A stretch of DNA of 64,000 nucleotides from Anthoceros angustus (Eukaryota; Streptophyta; Anthocerotopsida; Anthocerotales; Anthocerotaceae). The DNA is taken from assembly GCA_010909165.1 (NCBI GenBank), contig VJWM01000025.1:1550001-1614000 (forward strand). Reading direction: 5' to 3'. The position numbers were made by a program, and so were the translations under genes. A model generated the notes under the pieces. The model did no database searches, was not told where the DNA came from, and was given only the letters and a program-made list of their open reading frames with translations. Within the stretch, counting starts at the first letter, position 1, and the number at the start of each line of letters is the position of its first letter. Positions 15,457-26,449 of the stretch are shown in pieces.

Positions 15457-15703
15457 GAAATGGGCTCCTAGCTGAGCTGTAAGTGCTGCCACTGCTGCCT
15501 CCAATGCGGCAATCTTGTCAGCGTTAGCCGCTCCCTTGGCCTTGGCCCCATTCCGCTGTGATCGGCCCTTCGACGCATTCGAACTGCCAGCGGCTGTTGT
15601 GGGAGTCCCGGCTGAAGGTGTGGACTGTCCTTGCTGATATCTGCGCTTCGGATGCTTTTGAAAACAGACTGTAACCAAATGGCCATTCTTGTTGCAATTA
15701 GCA
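15457..15703 (-). mobile_element. Captured retrotransposon gag fragment
   Basis: Present only in unit II, just upstream of the receptor kinase start. The minus strand encodes a zinc-knuckle-like motif (YANCNKNGHLVTVCFQKHP; the first Cys of the CCHC box is Tyr) followed by a Lys/Arg-rich tract and a short heptad-like coiled coil (KIAALEAAVAALTAQL). The arrangement is typical of a retrotransposon Gag C-terminus. Flanks on both sides match unit III once the segment is removed. Confidence 0.65.
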
Positions 15704-16563
15704 TATCCTCAGAGTGAGCAGACAGGCTTTGCAAGTCGTAGTCGTAGGCTGGAAACCCACGAAAGACGTCACCAGGAATTGATGAGGACTGTCAGATTCC
15801 CGTCCATGACCACGGTCAAGCGCTTCAATCCATAAACAAAGACTGGAATGTGAGGCGCACGAAAATCGCTGCCGAAGAGAATGATTTCAAATTGAATGTG
15901 GACCCGGAGCAGTGAATTTGAAGCACACGAAGGAGCCTGGTATCAGCAGCCTGCACATGCCAGTGTCTCATGGCTTTCACATCCAAGACGACAAGCTCAA
16001 GTGTGCGCAGTGAGCTTGTCCTCTTCCTTCTTCCTAAAACTTTTCAACAAGTTTTCCAGTATCTTTCTACGAGCGCTTCCTTGCAGCAAGGTTGTCGTTG
16101 TTGCAGGTGCTGCGTATTTCATCTAATCCGTGTCCAATGCTTCATCTTCATATTCCCATGCTTCACGCGCACAATATATATAAGGTTTCAATGCGTGTTG
16201 CCGTGCAGCCTTTTGACTTCAGGTCATTTTCCTGCGGCTCTTGCATAATCTCTGGCACTTCCACGACATCGATCGTCCGGCTCCCTGTGTTTTCTCTCTA
16301 CTGTAGTACGGAGTTTTTCTCCATCAGCAAATGGCGCACCAGGGACGAATGACGTCCTCCATGGTGCGCGATGATGCAGGGCAGCAGGCCTTTCACGCGT
16401 TGCGTTGTCATGCTACTCGGGTGCAGGGCTGCAGGGCTGCAGGCCCCGGTCTTGACCAAGGCCTGCACCCGGCGTCAACACGGCCTGCACATGTCAGTAC
16501 AGGCAAACGGCGATATGGAAGGCGCAAACAACGGCGATATGTAAGGCGCAGTGCGAGGAGACA
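15704..16563. other. Unit II spacer with TATA-like element
   Basis: No gene seen. Conserved in units III (about 30000-30870) and IV (45000-45345 and 46504-46995). It contains a hairpin-forming pair GCGCACCA...TGGTGCGC near 16333-16372 and GGGCTGCA direct repeats near 16425. Confidence 0.6.
16171..16185 (+). promoter_or_regulatory. Possible TATA box
   Basis: ACAATATATATAAGG stands in otherwise mixed-composition DNA and is repeated at 30492-30506 and, as ATATATATAAA, at 46617-46627. No transcript or downstream gene is evident on the plus strand, so a promoter role is speculative. Confidence 0.25.
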
Positions 16564-17130
16564 AGTTGAGGCCAGAAAAAACTAAGGGTGGATTCACACT
16601 ATAACCGGTCTTGACTGACCCGTCAGTGCCGCTTCACGGCCTTGTTTTAAGCGGTGACCCGTTCGACCTTCCTTGGCATTCACAGATCACCGGTGGTATT
16701 GGCGAGTGGTCAGCACGAGTTTAGGATAGAGTTTACCTGTTTCATGAAAATTATTTACATTATTACCGTATCTGAGGGGCGATTCGATGTTAATTAATTA
16801 AAATTAATAAAAGTTGAAAATTCAGAAATTATTATACTTTAAATATTGAATATGTAAAAATTAATGAATTTAAGATGCCAAAACCAAGGGAATTAGATTT
16901 TGTGTGAAAAATTAGGGTTTTTTTAGGGGAGGTCTATACATATCCATTAGTTCTATATAGATACCTATGTATTTTTAATAAATATTAAATTTTGATAAAA
17001 TTATTTTTTATAAATATAGAAATTTTGAGAAATATAAATATTTATGTTGAACCTTAGTGTTTTCAAAAATAATTATCTCGGCATTATCCTTGAACCACCC
17101 CGAGGTACTAGATTCTATTTTTCCCAGGGG

Positions 17131-17720
17131 CGAGGAGGAGCGAGCGGCGCGAGGGCGCGGCGAGGGAACGGGCGGGCGGGCGGGCGGGCGCTGGCGGGCA
17201 GGCGCGGCGGGCGGGCGGGCGGGCGCGGGCGCGGGCACGCGGGCGGCGCGGCGGGCGGACGCGGGCGCGGGCGGCGGCGACGCGGGCGGGCGGCGCGGGC
17301 GCGGGCGGCGCGGACGGGTGGCGCGGAGCGGGCGGAGCGGGCGCGGGCGCGGCGCGGCGGCGCGCGGGCGGGCGGGCGACGCGGCGGGAAATGCCCGGGC
17401 GCGGCGGCGGGCGCGCGGCGGGCCCGGGCGGTGAGGGCGCGGGCGGGCGGGCGGCGCGGGCGCGGAGGGGCGGTGCGCGGAGGGGCGGCGCGGGAGCGAC
17501 GGCGGGAGCGGGCGGAGCGGGCGCGGCGCGGAGCGGCGGCGGCGCGGAGCGGGCGGAGCGGGCGCGCGGGCGGTGAGGGCGCGGGCGCGGTGCGGGCGCG
17601 CGGGCGCGACAGGGTGCGGGCGCGGCGGGCGGACGCGGCGCGGTGCGGGCGGGCGACGCGGCGCGGGCGCGGGCGGGAAATGCCCGGGCGGGCGCGGGCG
17701 GCGGCCCGGACGGCAAGGCC
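17131..17720. repeat. Extreme GC low-complexity tract
   Basis: About 590 bp made almost wholly of GCGGGC, GGGCGC and GCGGCG words, by eye well above 80 percent GC, in a neighbourhood near 45 percent. Many G runs suggest G-quadruplex potential on the plus strand. All six frames lack stops by composition, producing Arg/Gly/Ala- or Pro-rich shadows that should not be read as genes. It ends abruptly into normal sequence at about 17720. Confidence 0.85.
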
Positions 17721-19084
17721 CCGGCTCAGCGGTGGTAGGTGTGCCCGAGGTAGGTGGTGTTACGAGTCCGCAGACGGCAGGTGTAGCTCGTTGCCTACGG
17801 CCTGTGGGTGGGGCCCGCCGGGTTCACGCCGCTGTGCCACCGGAGTTGCGTGCTATGGCTGTCATGTATGTGGGAATTTTTTTTTTTTTTTCCCAATTTT
17901 GTTCGGCCTTTCTAGGTGGATTTCCTACCCCCTTTTGGGTTGCGAGTGCAAGGCGCTAGTTTGGTGGGTCGGCAAAGTGGTTCTGTGGGTTGCCCTCTAG
18001 GCGAGCTCTTTGGCGGCCTTTTGGGTTGAGGTAAAAGGGCGCTAGTTTGGTGGGTCGCAGTGGTTCTGTGGGTTGCCCTCTAGGCGAGCTCTTTGGCCGG
18101 CTTTATCACGGAGCTCACACTGTATGTCCCAGAAAGGCCGGGTCATTTTGTCCCCGGTCCCGGTACCTCCTCGGCCTGTCGCCCTCCATGGCGTTTGCGG
18201 GTTCTTTTAGTACCTTTCCCAATGGACGGTCTACACCTCCGGTGATCGAATGACACGGAGTGTCCCGTCTGTGCTCAACTCTCATCATGTGTCAAGGGGT
18301 GAAACCCACATTGGGCACATGCATAAAGATTTCACCGACTACTTGGCTGCCTAAGTGCACATTGCGACCTCCTCCGCCTGCAGTGCTCCGGCCCAAGATC
18401 GCCCATCGTGGGGTACCTCTTCCTCGGAATGGTTGCGGTCACCGGATCACATACTTGGGATGTTTGAAACCCGCTTCCATGCCCACAAGATCTTCCGCAG
18501 CTCCCCGCCACCTTCATGATGATGCCCGCTTACGCCTGCCTTCCCTTGATCGCCTGCGCCGATCCCAAGGACGAGTTAGCTTGGTGCCTTCTCCTTCTCC
18601 CGGTGGTGCCTTGGTGTTCTAGAGGTGGGGCCTGGGCACCGGAAGTTGCTAGCCGCCTCGCCGGGGTGGATCGGGCATCCCTCCGTGAGGAGGCTTTGCG
18701 TCGCCAAGGCTCGTGAACTGCATGCAGCTTGAACAGTCCCGGTAATGCAACCAACCCGCTGCTGTGTCAGGCCAGTGTGAGTATGTCATACGCTGTGGCT
18801 CTTCGACCCTCCCCTAGCCCCCGCCTCGAGGAGACCATTGTTGCCCTCCGTGCCTCCATCCAGCCTCCCAAGGATGCCATCCCCGACATATTTGACTACG
18901 CCCCGAGGATCCCTTCTCTGGATCGGGCGGCTTTTGCTCGCTCTCTACGACCCCACGCCTTTCATCCGCCGGTTGTCGAATGGTGTTTGAACACCTGTGG
19001 ACCTTTTTCTCCTCAAGATCCATCTAGCGGCTTCCAGCTCTTTTCTCCGCCGCGGCGGGTGAGACGCCCACCGGATTTCCCATG

Positions 19085-20965
19085 TTCTTAGCCAGTGCTT
19101 GTCGCTATGGACAAGCTCCTGTGCTCGGCGCCCCACTGCTGGAGAAGCCTTCATGCGACTACTCACCAAGACTATTGCCCTTCGGCCGCCTTCTTCTTCA
19201 AGAAGACCTCAACCCCTTCAATTTGGCACACACCGGGGCCGTGAGTCCGTGGTGCTTGGAGTGAAGGCATGCCTTGATACCCACCCGAGTGGGTGGTCTT
19301 ACAGTTGATGTCGAGAATGCCTTCAATACCATCTCTAGGGGCGCCATCTTCGAGGAGCTTAGGGATGTCAAGGCGCTGGGAGCCTTATACCTTTTGTCCG
19401 GTGCTTCTACGGAGGTCCTCCAACCTCTACTACCAAAGACAAGAACGCCTTCGTGGATTTGCTGCCTGCCTTGAATCGGCCATGTGTGCAAGGCGACCCC
19501 TAGGCGGTGCTCTTCGCCATTGCTCACTATAGGGCCCTTTCTAGGCCGCCTCTCACTGTCTTCCTTCACGGCATTTACCTCACATCCCTGCCCGGGACAA
19601 AGTTAAGGAGGCCTTTGAGCTCTTCTCTCATGAGCTTTCTCGTGGGCTTGAAGGTCAAGCCCAAGTGCCGGTCCGTCTCCGCTGAATTCTACCTACTTTG
19701 CAATCTCACTGGGAGATTGCTCCTGGATCTGGATTCTAGGGGTCCCTCTGCCTCGACTTCATCGGAGCTTCGACCAGCTCGCAGAGGACCTCTCCCATGT
19801 CGAGGACCTCCTTTGCCGGAGGATGCACAGTGGCCTTTGGAATTCTTTCCTCCTGCTTTGCTAGGCGCCTGTTACCTCATCCAGACGCCTCCGTCCCCGA
19901 CACTTTTGTCCTACCGCGCGGTTTGATAGGAAGATTATGGATACTCTGGGACATCCCGGGCCTGGGCTTTTGAGTGCCCTATGGGCGATCCGCTCACTGG
20001 CAAGCGCCCCTACCTATGCAATTTGAGGCACAGTTCCGCCTCACTGGAGGTCTCTTCCCGCGGCTTCGGCGCTGGGCCCTCTCGCCTCGCTTTCTCGGTT
20101 CATCCTCCATGACAGCCCTTTCCGAGGATCTCGACGTGTGGAGGAGGGAACCTTCTCTCCAAACGCCCTGAGGCAAGCTAGGGACATGTTATCGGATGCT
20201 CAAGGACTTCCTCCTTTCTCGACATTTATTATCGATGGTTTCAGGGGTTGCATCTCGCCGAGAAGCGCCGCTGGGCCGCCTCCAGACCCTCCATCCCTGT
20301 GTCCACAAGGCGCGGCCGCCTTGTTCGGAAGGGCGCAGTGCTTGGCTATTGGCCCGCCCATGCATACGGGTTTTCACATCGCACCAACCACCTTCACCAT
20401 CGCGATGCGATTCCGTCTGGATTCGCTCCACTGCGGCTTCTTCGCCCTTACTTGCGAAAGCGGCTCGCCTCGATGATTACGGGTACACCTTGCTCGTTGT
20501 CCCACGGGTCATCGATTGCCACTCACGACGCCATCCGCGCGTCATGTTCGCCATCGCCGCGAAAGCGCTACATGGCATGGAGGGAGCGGATGTATACTCC
20601 GCATGTGTCGCTCAATCCGGCCGACCTGCACTTGTCCGTGGCGACTGTGTTTCGTGGCGTATGTGGTGGTTACCGATCCTACACGAGACACCATCTCCGC
20701 CAGTCATCACTAACCGTCCAGTTCGCCGCCGAGGGGCTCAAGGTCCGCAATATTGCGGGATGCAAGCGGCCACCTCTTTATTCCGCTTGCACTAGAAACG
20801 ATAATGGTCGAGGACTTTGACAAATTTGTCAAGTCCTGTAAAGCTTACCATGCACGTAGACACGGTGGCGGGCCTCTCTCGCATTACAAAGATACTCCGA
20901 CAACGGGTTTCAATTGCCTTCAACGGCGCCTCAACGGCGATCCTCCACAAGGCGGCATGAGGTGA
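19085..20965 (+). pseudogene. Reverse transcriptase pseudogene of the non-LTR element
   Basis: Plus-strand pieces in different frames recall a family of plant and algal reverse transcriptases. VDVENAFNTISRGAIFEELR (19308-19367) matches RT motif A. QGDP plus GGAL at about 19490-19510 matches motif B but is split by a one-base loss giving TAG. LKVKPKCRSVSA (about 19650) follows as expected. The catalytic Tyr-x-Asp-Asp motif between them is not recoverable. Downstream, HDAIRASC (about 20520), PLALETI (about 20780) and FDKFVKSCKA recall the C-terminal part of those proteins, which may be a restriction-like endonuclease domain. Several frameshifts make it inactive. Confidence 0.6.
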
Positions 20966-21145
20966 CGATCTTCCTCTATCTCCGTGGTTTGCGTGCCGCT
21001 TATTCTTCCCGCATATGACATTGTGGGTGAGGTGACTTTAGGTAGGAGCTTATTTGCTCCTCTTCACCTTGACCCTGGTCCTCTTTGGTTGTCCCTCATA
21101 GATGGGCTTTTTCCATCGCTTTTCACCTCAATAAAATATTTTCTT

Positions 21146-22611
21146 TTCTCCCCAAAACTTTTCACGTTTCTCCCCCAAAACTTTTTTTCACGTTGTATAT
21201 CCCGTTGTACATGTGTCATTTATGCACTTCGCCATGCACTTCGGCTTTTGCTTTCTCAGCAGTCAGCCGCCTTCTTCTTATGCACGCCTGTTTGAGCGCC
21301 GCCTTTTAGGGTTGTGGTGTGGAGATTGGAATAGAGCTTGGTGCAAATTATCATGGCACACAATGATGAGGTGTATATTTTTAAAAAATATTTTTATTAA
21401 AGTATATTATTCGTATTGATATTTTTAATTTATTGGTCTATGTATAATTAATGACACCATACTTTTAGGTTTAGCAATATTGTGTGTTATGGAGATCATA
21501 TCCTCCACCCATATGAGAATGATGATAGGAGTTGCTGCAGCAATGATTCAATTAAAGCAGAGACATAAAAGAGGCACCATGCGGGATACACGAACTCAAT
21601 GGGCTGTGGAAAGGAGCCATATATTTGGAGACCAATTACTATCGACAGGCGAAAGGCATGAAACTAGGAGCAGGTATGAAGCTAGGAGGAGGCATGGAAC
21701 TTGAAGATGGCAATGGCAATCCAAGATGAGGAAGCAGCTCACTTGTGGCAGAGAAGTTAGGTTGCCTTCCAATAGCAACATCTCGACCAAGATAGGAGAG
21801 GAGAGACTCAGACAAGGATGAGCCCAATGGTCTATCAAGAGAGTAGAGGGTGCGATGAAAGCCTCTTCTCAATCTGCAAAAAGCGGCAATGGAAGAGTTT
21901 GGAACATGCAACCATGGAAGGGAAGCCCGCAAGGCTTCACACGGAAATTCAACTCGACATTTGGAAGGGAGTGAAGAGACGGGAAGTGTGTTGATTAAAG
22001 ATGTATGATTTGCATAATTATGGATCATAGTAACTTAAAAAGGCGCACGCAATTAGTTCATAAGGCTCACCATGTGGTATGTCACCAGACGCACCTTCAC
22101 CCCTAGGTGCTGACACCATTTTTCGATCGACGGCTTGACAATGTGAATGGACGCCATCTCCTTGACCATTAGTATGCCTTGGGGTTTCGACTTACCACCC
22201 TTCACGCAGGTATTCTTCGTCCATGTCACATACTATTAGGTGATTACCTCCAATTGCTTCTTCATGTTCCCCACTTCCTACTTCTTCATGTTCCCAAGTT
22301 CCTGCTTCCTGCCTCCATGCACGCTAGTTCATGAAGTCTGTAAGTTGTGGAAACTCTCACCTGTTGGTTCCTTGTCCCAACCAATGTTGCTTCCTTGTCC
22401 CATCTAATACCGGCATAGTGCTCTCACTGTCGTTTGAAGGAGCTTGATTATGATGAGGATCTCGTGATGTCTCCAATGACAATTGTATCTTTTGAACATA
22501 TACGAAGCTTGAGAGACTTGATATCCGGTTACCTCGCCTCGGCCAATTGTAAATTTAGGTGTGTCTAGAATGGGGCCACCAATTATGTTGGGCGTAGTGG
22601 GCTTGGATGTG
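21146..22611. other. Unit II spacer
   Basis: Matches 4260-4740, 5100-5630 and 6467-6844 of unit I and 31420-32990 of unit III. It carries only the first part of the transposase-like remnant (21475-21660). No other gene seen; short GGCATGAA / CTAGGAGG words repeat near 21650-21700. Confidence 0.6.
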
Positions 22612-23035
22612 AGCCACATCAAACACTGCATCGATGTGAAAGCCACATTAAGCACTTGCTTCGATGTGAAAGCCATACCCAAGCGCTTGCTTCGATGTGA
22701 AAGCCATACCAAGCACTTGCTTCGATGTGAAAGCAACATCAAACATTGCTTCAATGTGGCCTTCGCTTGGTTGTGAAAGCCACATCAAACACTTGCTTCG
22801 ATTTGAAAGCCACATTAAACACTTGCTTTCCATGTGAAAGACACATCAAACACTTGCTTCGATGTGAAAGCCACATCAAACACTTGCTTGGATGTGAAAG
22901 CCACACTAAACACTTGCTTTCCATGTGAAAGACACATCAAACACTTGCTTCGATGTGAAAGCCACATCAAACACTCGCTTCTATGTGAAAGCCACATCAA
23001 ACACTTGCCTCGATGTGAAATCCATATCAAATACT
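22612..23035. repeat. 30-bp minisatellite, unit II
   Basis: Same 30-bp unit as 6845-7300, here mostly the CGATGTGAAAGCCACATCAA version. About 14 copies; the first five vary most (AGCCATACC in place of AGCCACATC). Confidence 0.9.
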
Positions 23036-23262
23036 TCCACAAAAGGACGGTCACAAAAGGAAAAAGACGGTCACAAAAAGAAAAAGATGGTCACGAAAAG
23101 AAAAAGGAAGGTCACAAAAGGAAAAAGGACGGTCACCAAAGGAAAAAGGACGGTCACAAAAGGAAAAAGACGGTCACAAAAAGAAAAAGATGGTCACAAA
23201 AAGAAAAAAGGTCACAAAAGAAAAAAGGACGGTCACCAAAGGAAAAAGGACGACAAAAGGGC
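23036..23262. repeat. Purine-rich tandem repeat, unit II
   Basis: Copies of GGACGGTCACAAAAGGAAAA with irregular period, following the minisatellite exactly as in unit I. Confidence 0.85.
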
Positions 23263-23599
23263 ATTGCCTTGACAACCACATTTACCTGTCCCCTAGCCGC
23301 AACGAGCAACATGCGGCGCGCGCCGCGGATGCACACAGGTCGGCTGTGGATATATACTATGGACCATGGTGGCTTTTATGGACATGAGGTACGACGTGTA
23401 CGCCCCTACGCGCCGGAGCAATATTAAAGAGGCTTCGGAGATTCGTTGATGAGATGCATCCAGACTCAGACCACCTTGACAAACCCCATGCTGAACGTAC
23501 CCTATGGCATGGAGGATTCCGGCAGTGTATGGTTGAACCATGTCAGCAATACCATTCGCTGACCTGTGGGATGCTAGCTCAGGATGACTCCTGCAAATG

Positions 23600-24738
23600 T
23601 AGCATGTGGTTCTCCGGAAGAACAAAATCCATTCACAAAATGGTGGACACGGTGAGCATCTCTCATCTCCTATTTTTCGATCCGCTACAGGACTTTGATT
23701 CCATAAGCCCGTAATGCCAATGCCAGCTTCTCAGAATGGCCACTTCACGCATCTTCCTCAGATACGCGCTTTAGCACCAATTGCGTGTGGCACATGGCCT
23801 CCATCGTCCTTGCAACACACAATTCAAGCTGCTTAGCTTCAAGGAAATGTCGTCCCTGTCTTCTCCCACAGCGAATGTGTGCACCTGGCTGTTCACCTCA
23901 ATCCACGCCCATGCAGCCTTCTTGAATGGACCTGACCTCTTCCCAGGTTCTCTACCCTCTCTACATCCCTCCACATGCCAGCATCTGTGTACACATTTCC
24001 AAGTAGCACATATGCTGCTGCATTTTAGGTTCAAGTTTTATAAGTTGCTCAAAGCATCGACCCTCACGCTCAGGATCTCCATGGCTTTTGCACGCATTCA
24101 GCAAGGCTTTCCACCTCACAACATCATTCTCAAAGGGCATGGAGTACAACAACTTCCCTGCCTCATCCAGACGCCCTGGCTCGCCCAAGGATGTTATCCA
24201 TGCAAGCGCAGTGATAAACCCCAGATGAGATCCTGCCATGCTCCTGCACCATGCGTTCAAAATACTGCTGACCCTCATCCACCAGTCCAGCGTGTCTGCA
24301 TGCCACAGGAAGAGCGTGCATAAAGAGTCCAAGCTTCTTCACCAAGCCCTGGCTGAACAAAGCCTATGATCATGGTATTCCACGTCACCAAACTAGTTTC
24401 TGGCAGGCAGTCTGTCCAACACCCTGCAACAATCCTCTAAGCTACCACATTCTGCATACATGCCCACCACACTGGTACCAACAACCAAATCTGCTTCTAG
24501 ACCTATTTCTTGTTGCTGAAAATGGGGCTCCCTCCCCTGTAGGTCACCAAGCCAGCACATGCATTCAGGAGGCAAACAAACGTGAAACTATCAGCAGGCA
24601 TCCTCTAGGACAGCTCCTCAACGAAATGGCCTCCAGTTGCATACATCTGGAAAGCCCAAGAGCTTCTCTGCCGAACCCTTGGTGTGCATGCCCTGCAATC
24701 AAGCCATACCCCACTGGGTCTGGCTCCAACAGCGGCTG
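23600..24738 (-). pseudogene. PLS-class PPR protein with degenerate DYW end (copy 2)
   Basis: Close copy of 7840-8985. The minus strand keeps one long frame from HADTLDWWMRVSSIL through the E domain (VVRWKALLNACKSHGDPERE), after which a one-base loss near 24035 breaks LEPKNAAAYVLLG. PPR motifs GTSVVGMYAECGSLEDCCRV lie at 24393-24575. The tail RDAHRVHHFVNGF is followed by CSSGE in place of CSCGD. Not functional as read. Confidence 0.78.
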
Positions 24739-24789
24739 AGACTTTATGAAGCTGTGAGGAAATCGGTGGTGCGTTTCGATGGGGTATTG

Positions 24790-25945
24790 GTGGCGTTCTC
24801 CAGGCCATCCTAGCTGTTCGAGTCCATTTTGCGAGGGCAGCAGCTGGGGCTGTACTCAGGTTCCAAGCTCTATCCCGCATTGGCGTCCGCATACCCTCAT
24901 GAATGGGGTTGCTGCGAGAAAAGAATATCAGACCATGATCATACAAAGGCAAGGCTATGTCAACACAACGAGATTGATCATCACACTCACCTGATGGATC
25001 TACATGGGAGAGTCATGAAGGAGCCTGGAAGGGTGCGTAGGTATTTCACCACCAAGTCCATATCTACAGGATTCCTGCAAGGAAATGGCAGAGGGTTTAT
25101 AAATACGCTTCTAACAAGAGATCCTTCCAAGCTACCGACTTGAGTCTGTCACAGTAGCACAGACCTGAAGGAGCTCGAAGCCATCGGCGTGTCACCAATG
25201 TCTGAGAGTTGATCTCTCCGCACTGCCACACGATCAGATGCAGGCTCAGACACAACATCCTAGATAGACAGCACCTCAGAAGCCGGCAGTTCAGAGTTGT
25301 GAACAATTGTTTGACAAACACACACAAGGAGGACACGAGGCATAACTGTACCCTCCTCCATTTGAGACTGTAGGTCAAATCGAACAGTGGTGTTTGTACA
25401 TCCTTTACACGGCCTCGGTAACCTTTGGACCGCCCCAATCTTATTTTGACTGTCCTCCCAAGTAGCCCCTCATCTCTTAGGGCGTGGCCCCATTTCGGCC
25501 ACCATAACCTCCTCCAAACCCTGCAGTCAAGTTTATCTCAGCAACGTTGGTCTACCTACGAAATACTGCCATCTTCTCCAGATTTCTGGGATTTCTGCAC
25601 AGCAAAAGTTGGGACCACATTGGTGTCCACACTCTTCAGAGAGACCATCTTGTAGAGGCAACCATCCTTGAAAGTCATCCCATTGAAAACATGAAGGAGT
25701 TCTCCCGTCGCTACATCACGCCTATAGTCAACAGGGATTCTCATGTTTCTGTACAGCAGCAAAGGTTTGCATGAGGTTCGTACAACAGCTTGAACCTGCT
25801 GCACCAACGAGTGACCAAGAGACATGCAGGAAGAGAGTGGGATGGCCTACTTGAGCTCCTCAACGTTCAAGAACCGTGGAGCTGGTCTCAAAGTCTTGTT
25901 TTTGTCCCTGTCATCTCTATCACCCTGCACGTCAATTGATTTGGA
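24790..25945 (-). pseudogene. SPT5: SPT5 remnant with internal deletion (copy c)
   Basis: Homologous to 9040-11490 but missing about 1.28 kb. At 25561 the sequence 3' of KOW5 (CTACCTACGAA on the plus strand) is joined to the KOW1-proximal exon (ATACTGCCATCTTC). KOW1 itself, KOW2 and KOW4 are lost. KOW5 reads GRSKGYRGRVKDVQ and the C-terminal repeat part reads EGMRTPMRDRAWN. Confidence 0.83.
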
Positions 25946-26449
25946 ACCCCACTTTCAGTGAAAGATGGTTATGTACCATGATATGTGGTACATGAGCTAG
26001 GCGCTCAGCCCCGCTTTCAGTGAGCTGTTTGAGCTCACAATAGTTTGCTCGGGTCCGGACGTACCCGGTACAACCATCCAAAACGAAAACACGAGCACCA
26101 TGTCTGCATGAGCCGTTCTGCAAAGACGTCTATGGATCCGGTAGCATTGCTGGCAGGATGAAACGTGAGAAGCACTTTTCGGTACAAGTTTTTCTTTGAC
26201 ACCACTTCACCAGCACCTCAATTGAAAGACTCCAAGGGGCGGCGGCAGTCAGCTATGTACATACCTCTAACCATATAGCTATGAACATACCTCTGACACA
26301 CCAGGGGATCTAAAGTAGTGCCACGCAGGGGACCAAGACACATTGTACACACCATTGTGATCATATTCGTTGTCTGCATGATGCGGGCTGTTGTTGCAAT
26401 CCATCAGTCCATCATGAGTCAACAGCGGTTGGCCACTAGAATGTTGGAA

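Larger units (their letters stand above)
17131..21145 (+). mobile_element. GC-rich non-LTR retrotransposon-like insertion
   Basis: In units I and III the sequence TTCTATTTTT runs straight into CTCCCCCAAAACTTT. In unit II about 4.0 kb intervenes. The insert has an extremely GC-rich 5' part (17131-17720), a reverse-transcriptase-like frame set in the middle, and an AATAAA signal at 21130-21135 just before the flank resumes. No LTRs are seen. A 20-bp block (CTCCCCAAAACTTTTCACG) is doubled at the 3' junction and may be a target duplication or local repeat. The 5'-GC-rich, 3'-AATAAA layout fits a non-LTR element. Confidence 0.65.

Noticed and set aside
16909-16921. Telo-box (AAACCCTAA on the minus strand) as a promoter element
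   Set aside because: It lies in AT-rich spacer, far from any intact gene, and is damaged in unit I.
17044-18000. Long Arg/Gly/Ala- and Pro-rich open frames on both strands
   Set aside because: All frames are open because the DNA is GC-only low complexity; there are no domains and no codon pattern.
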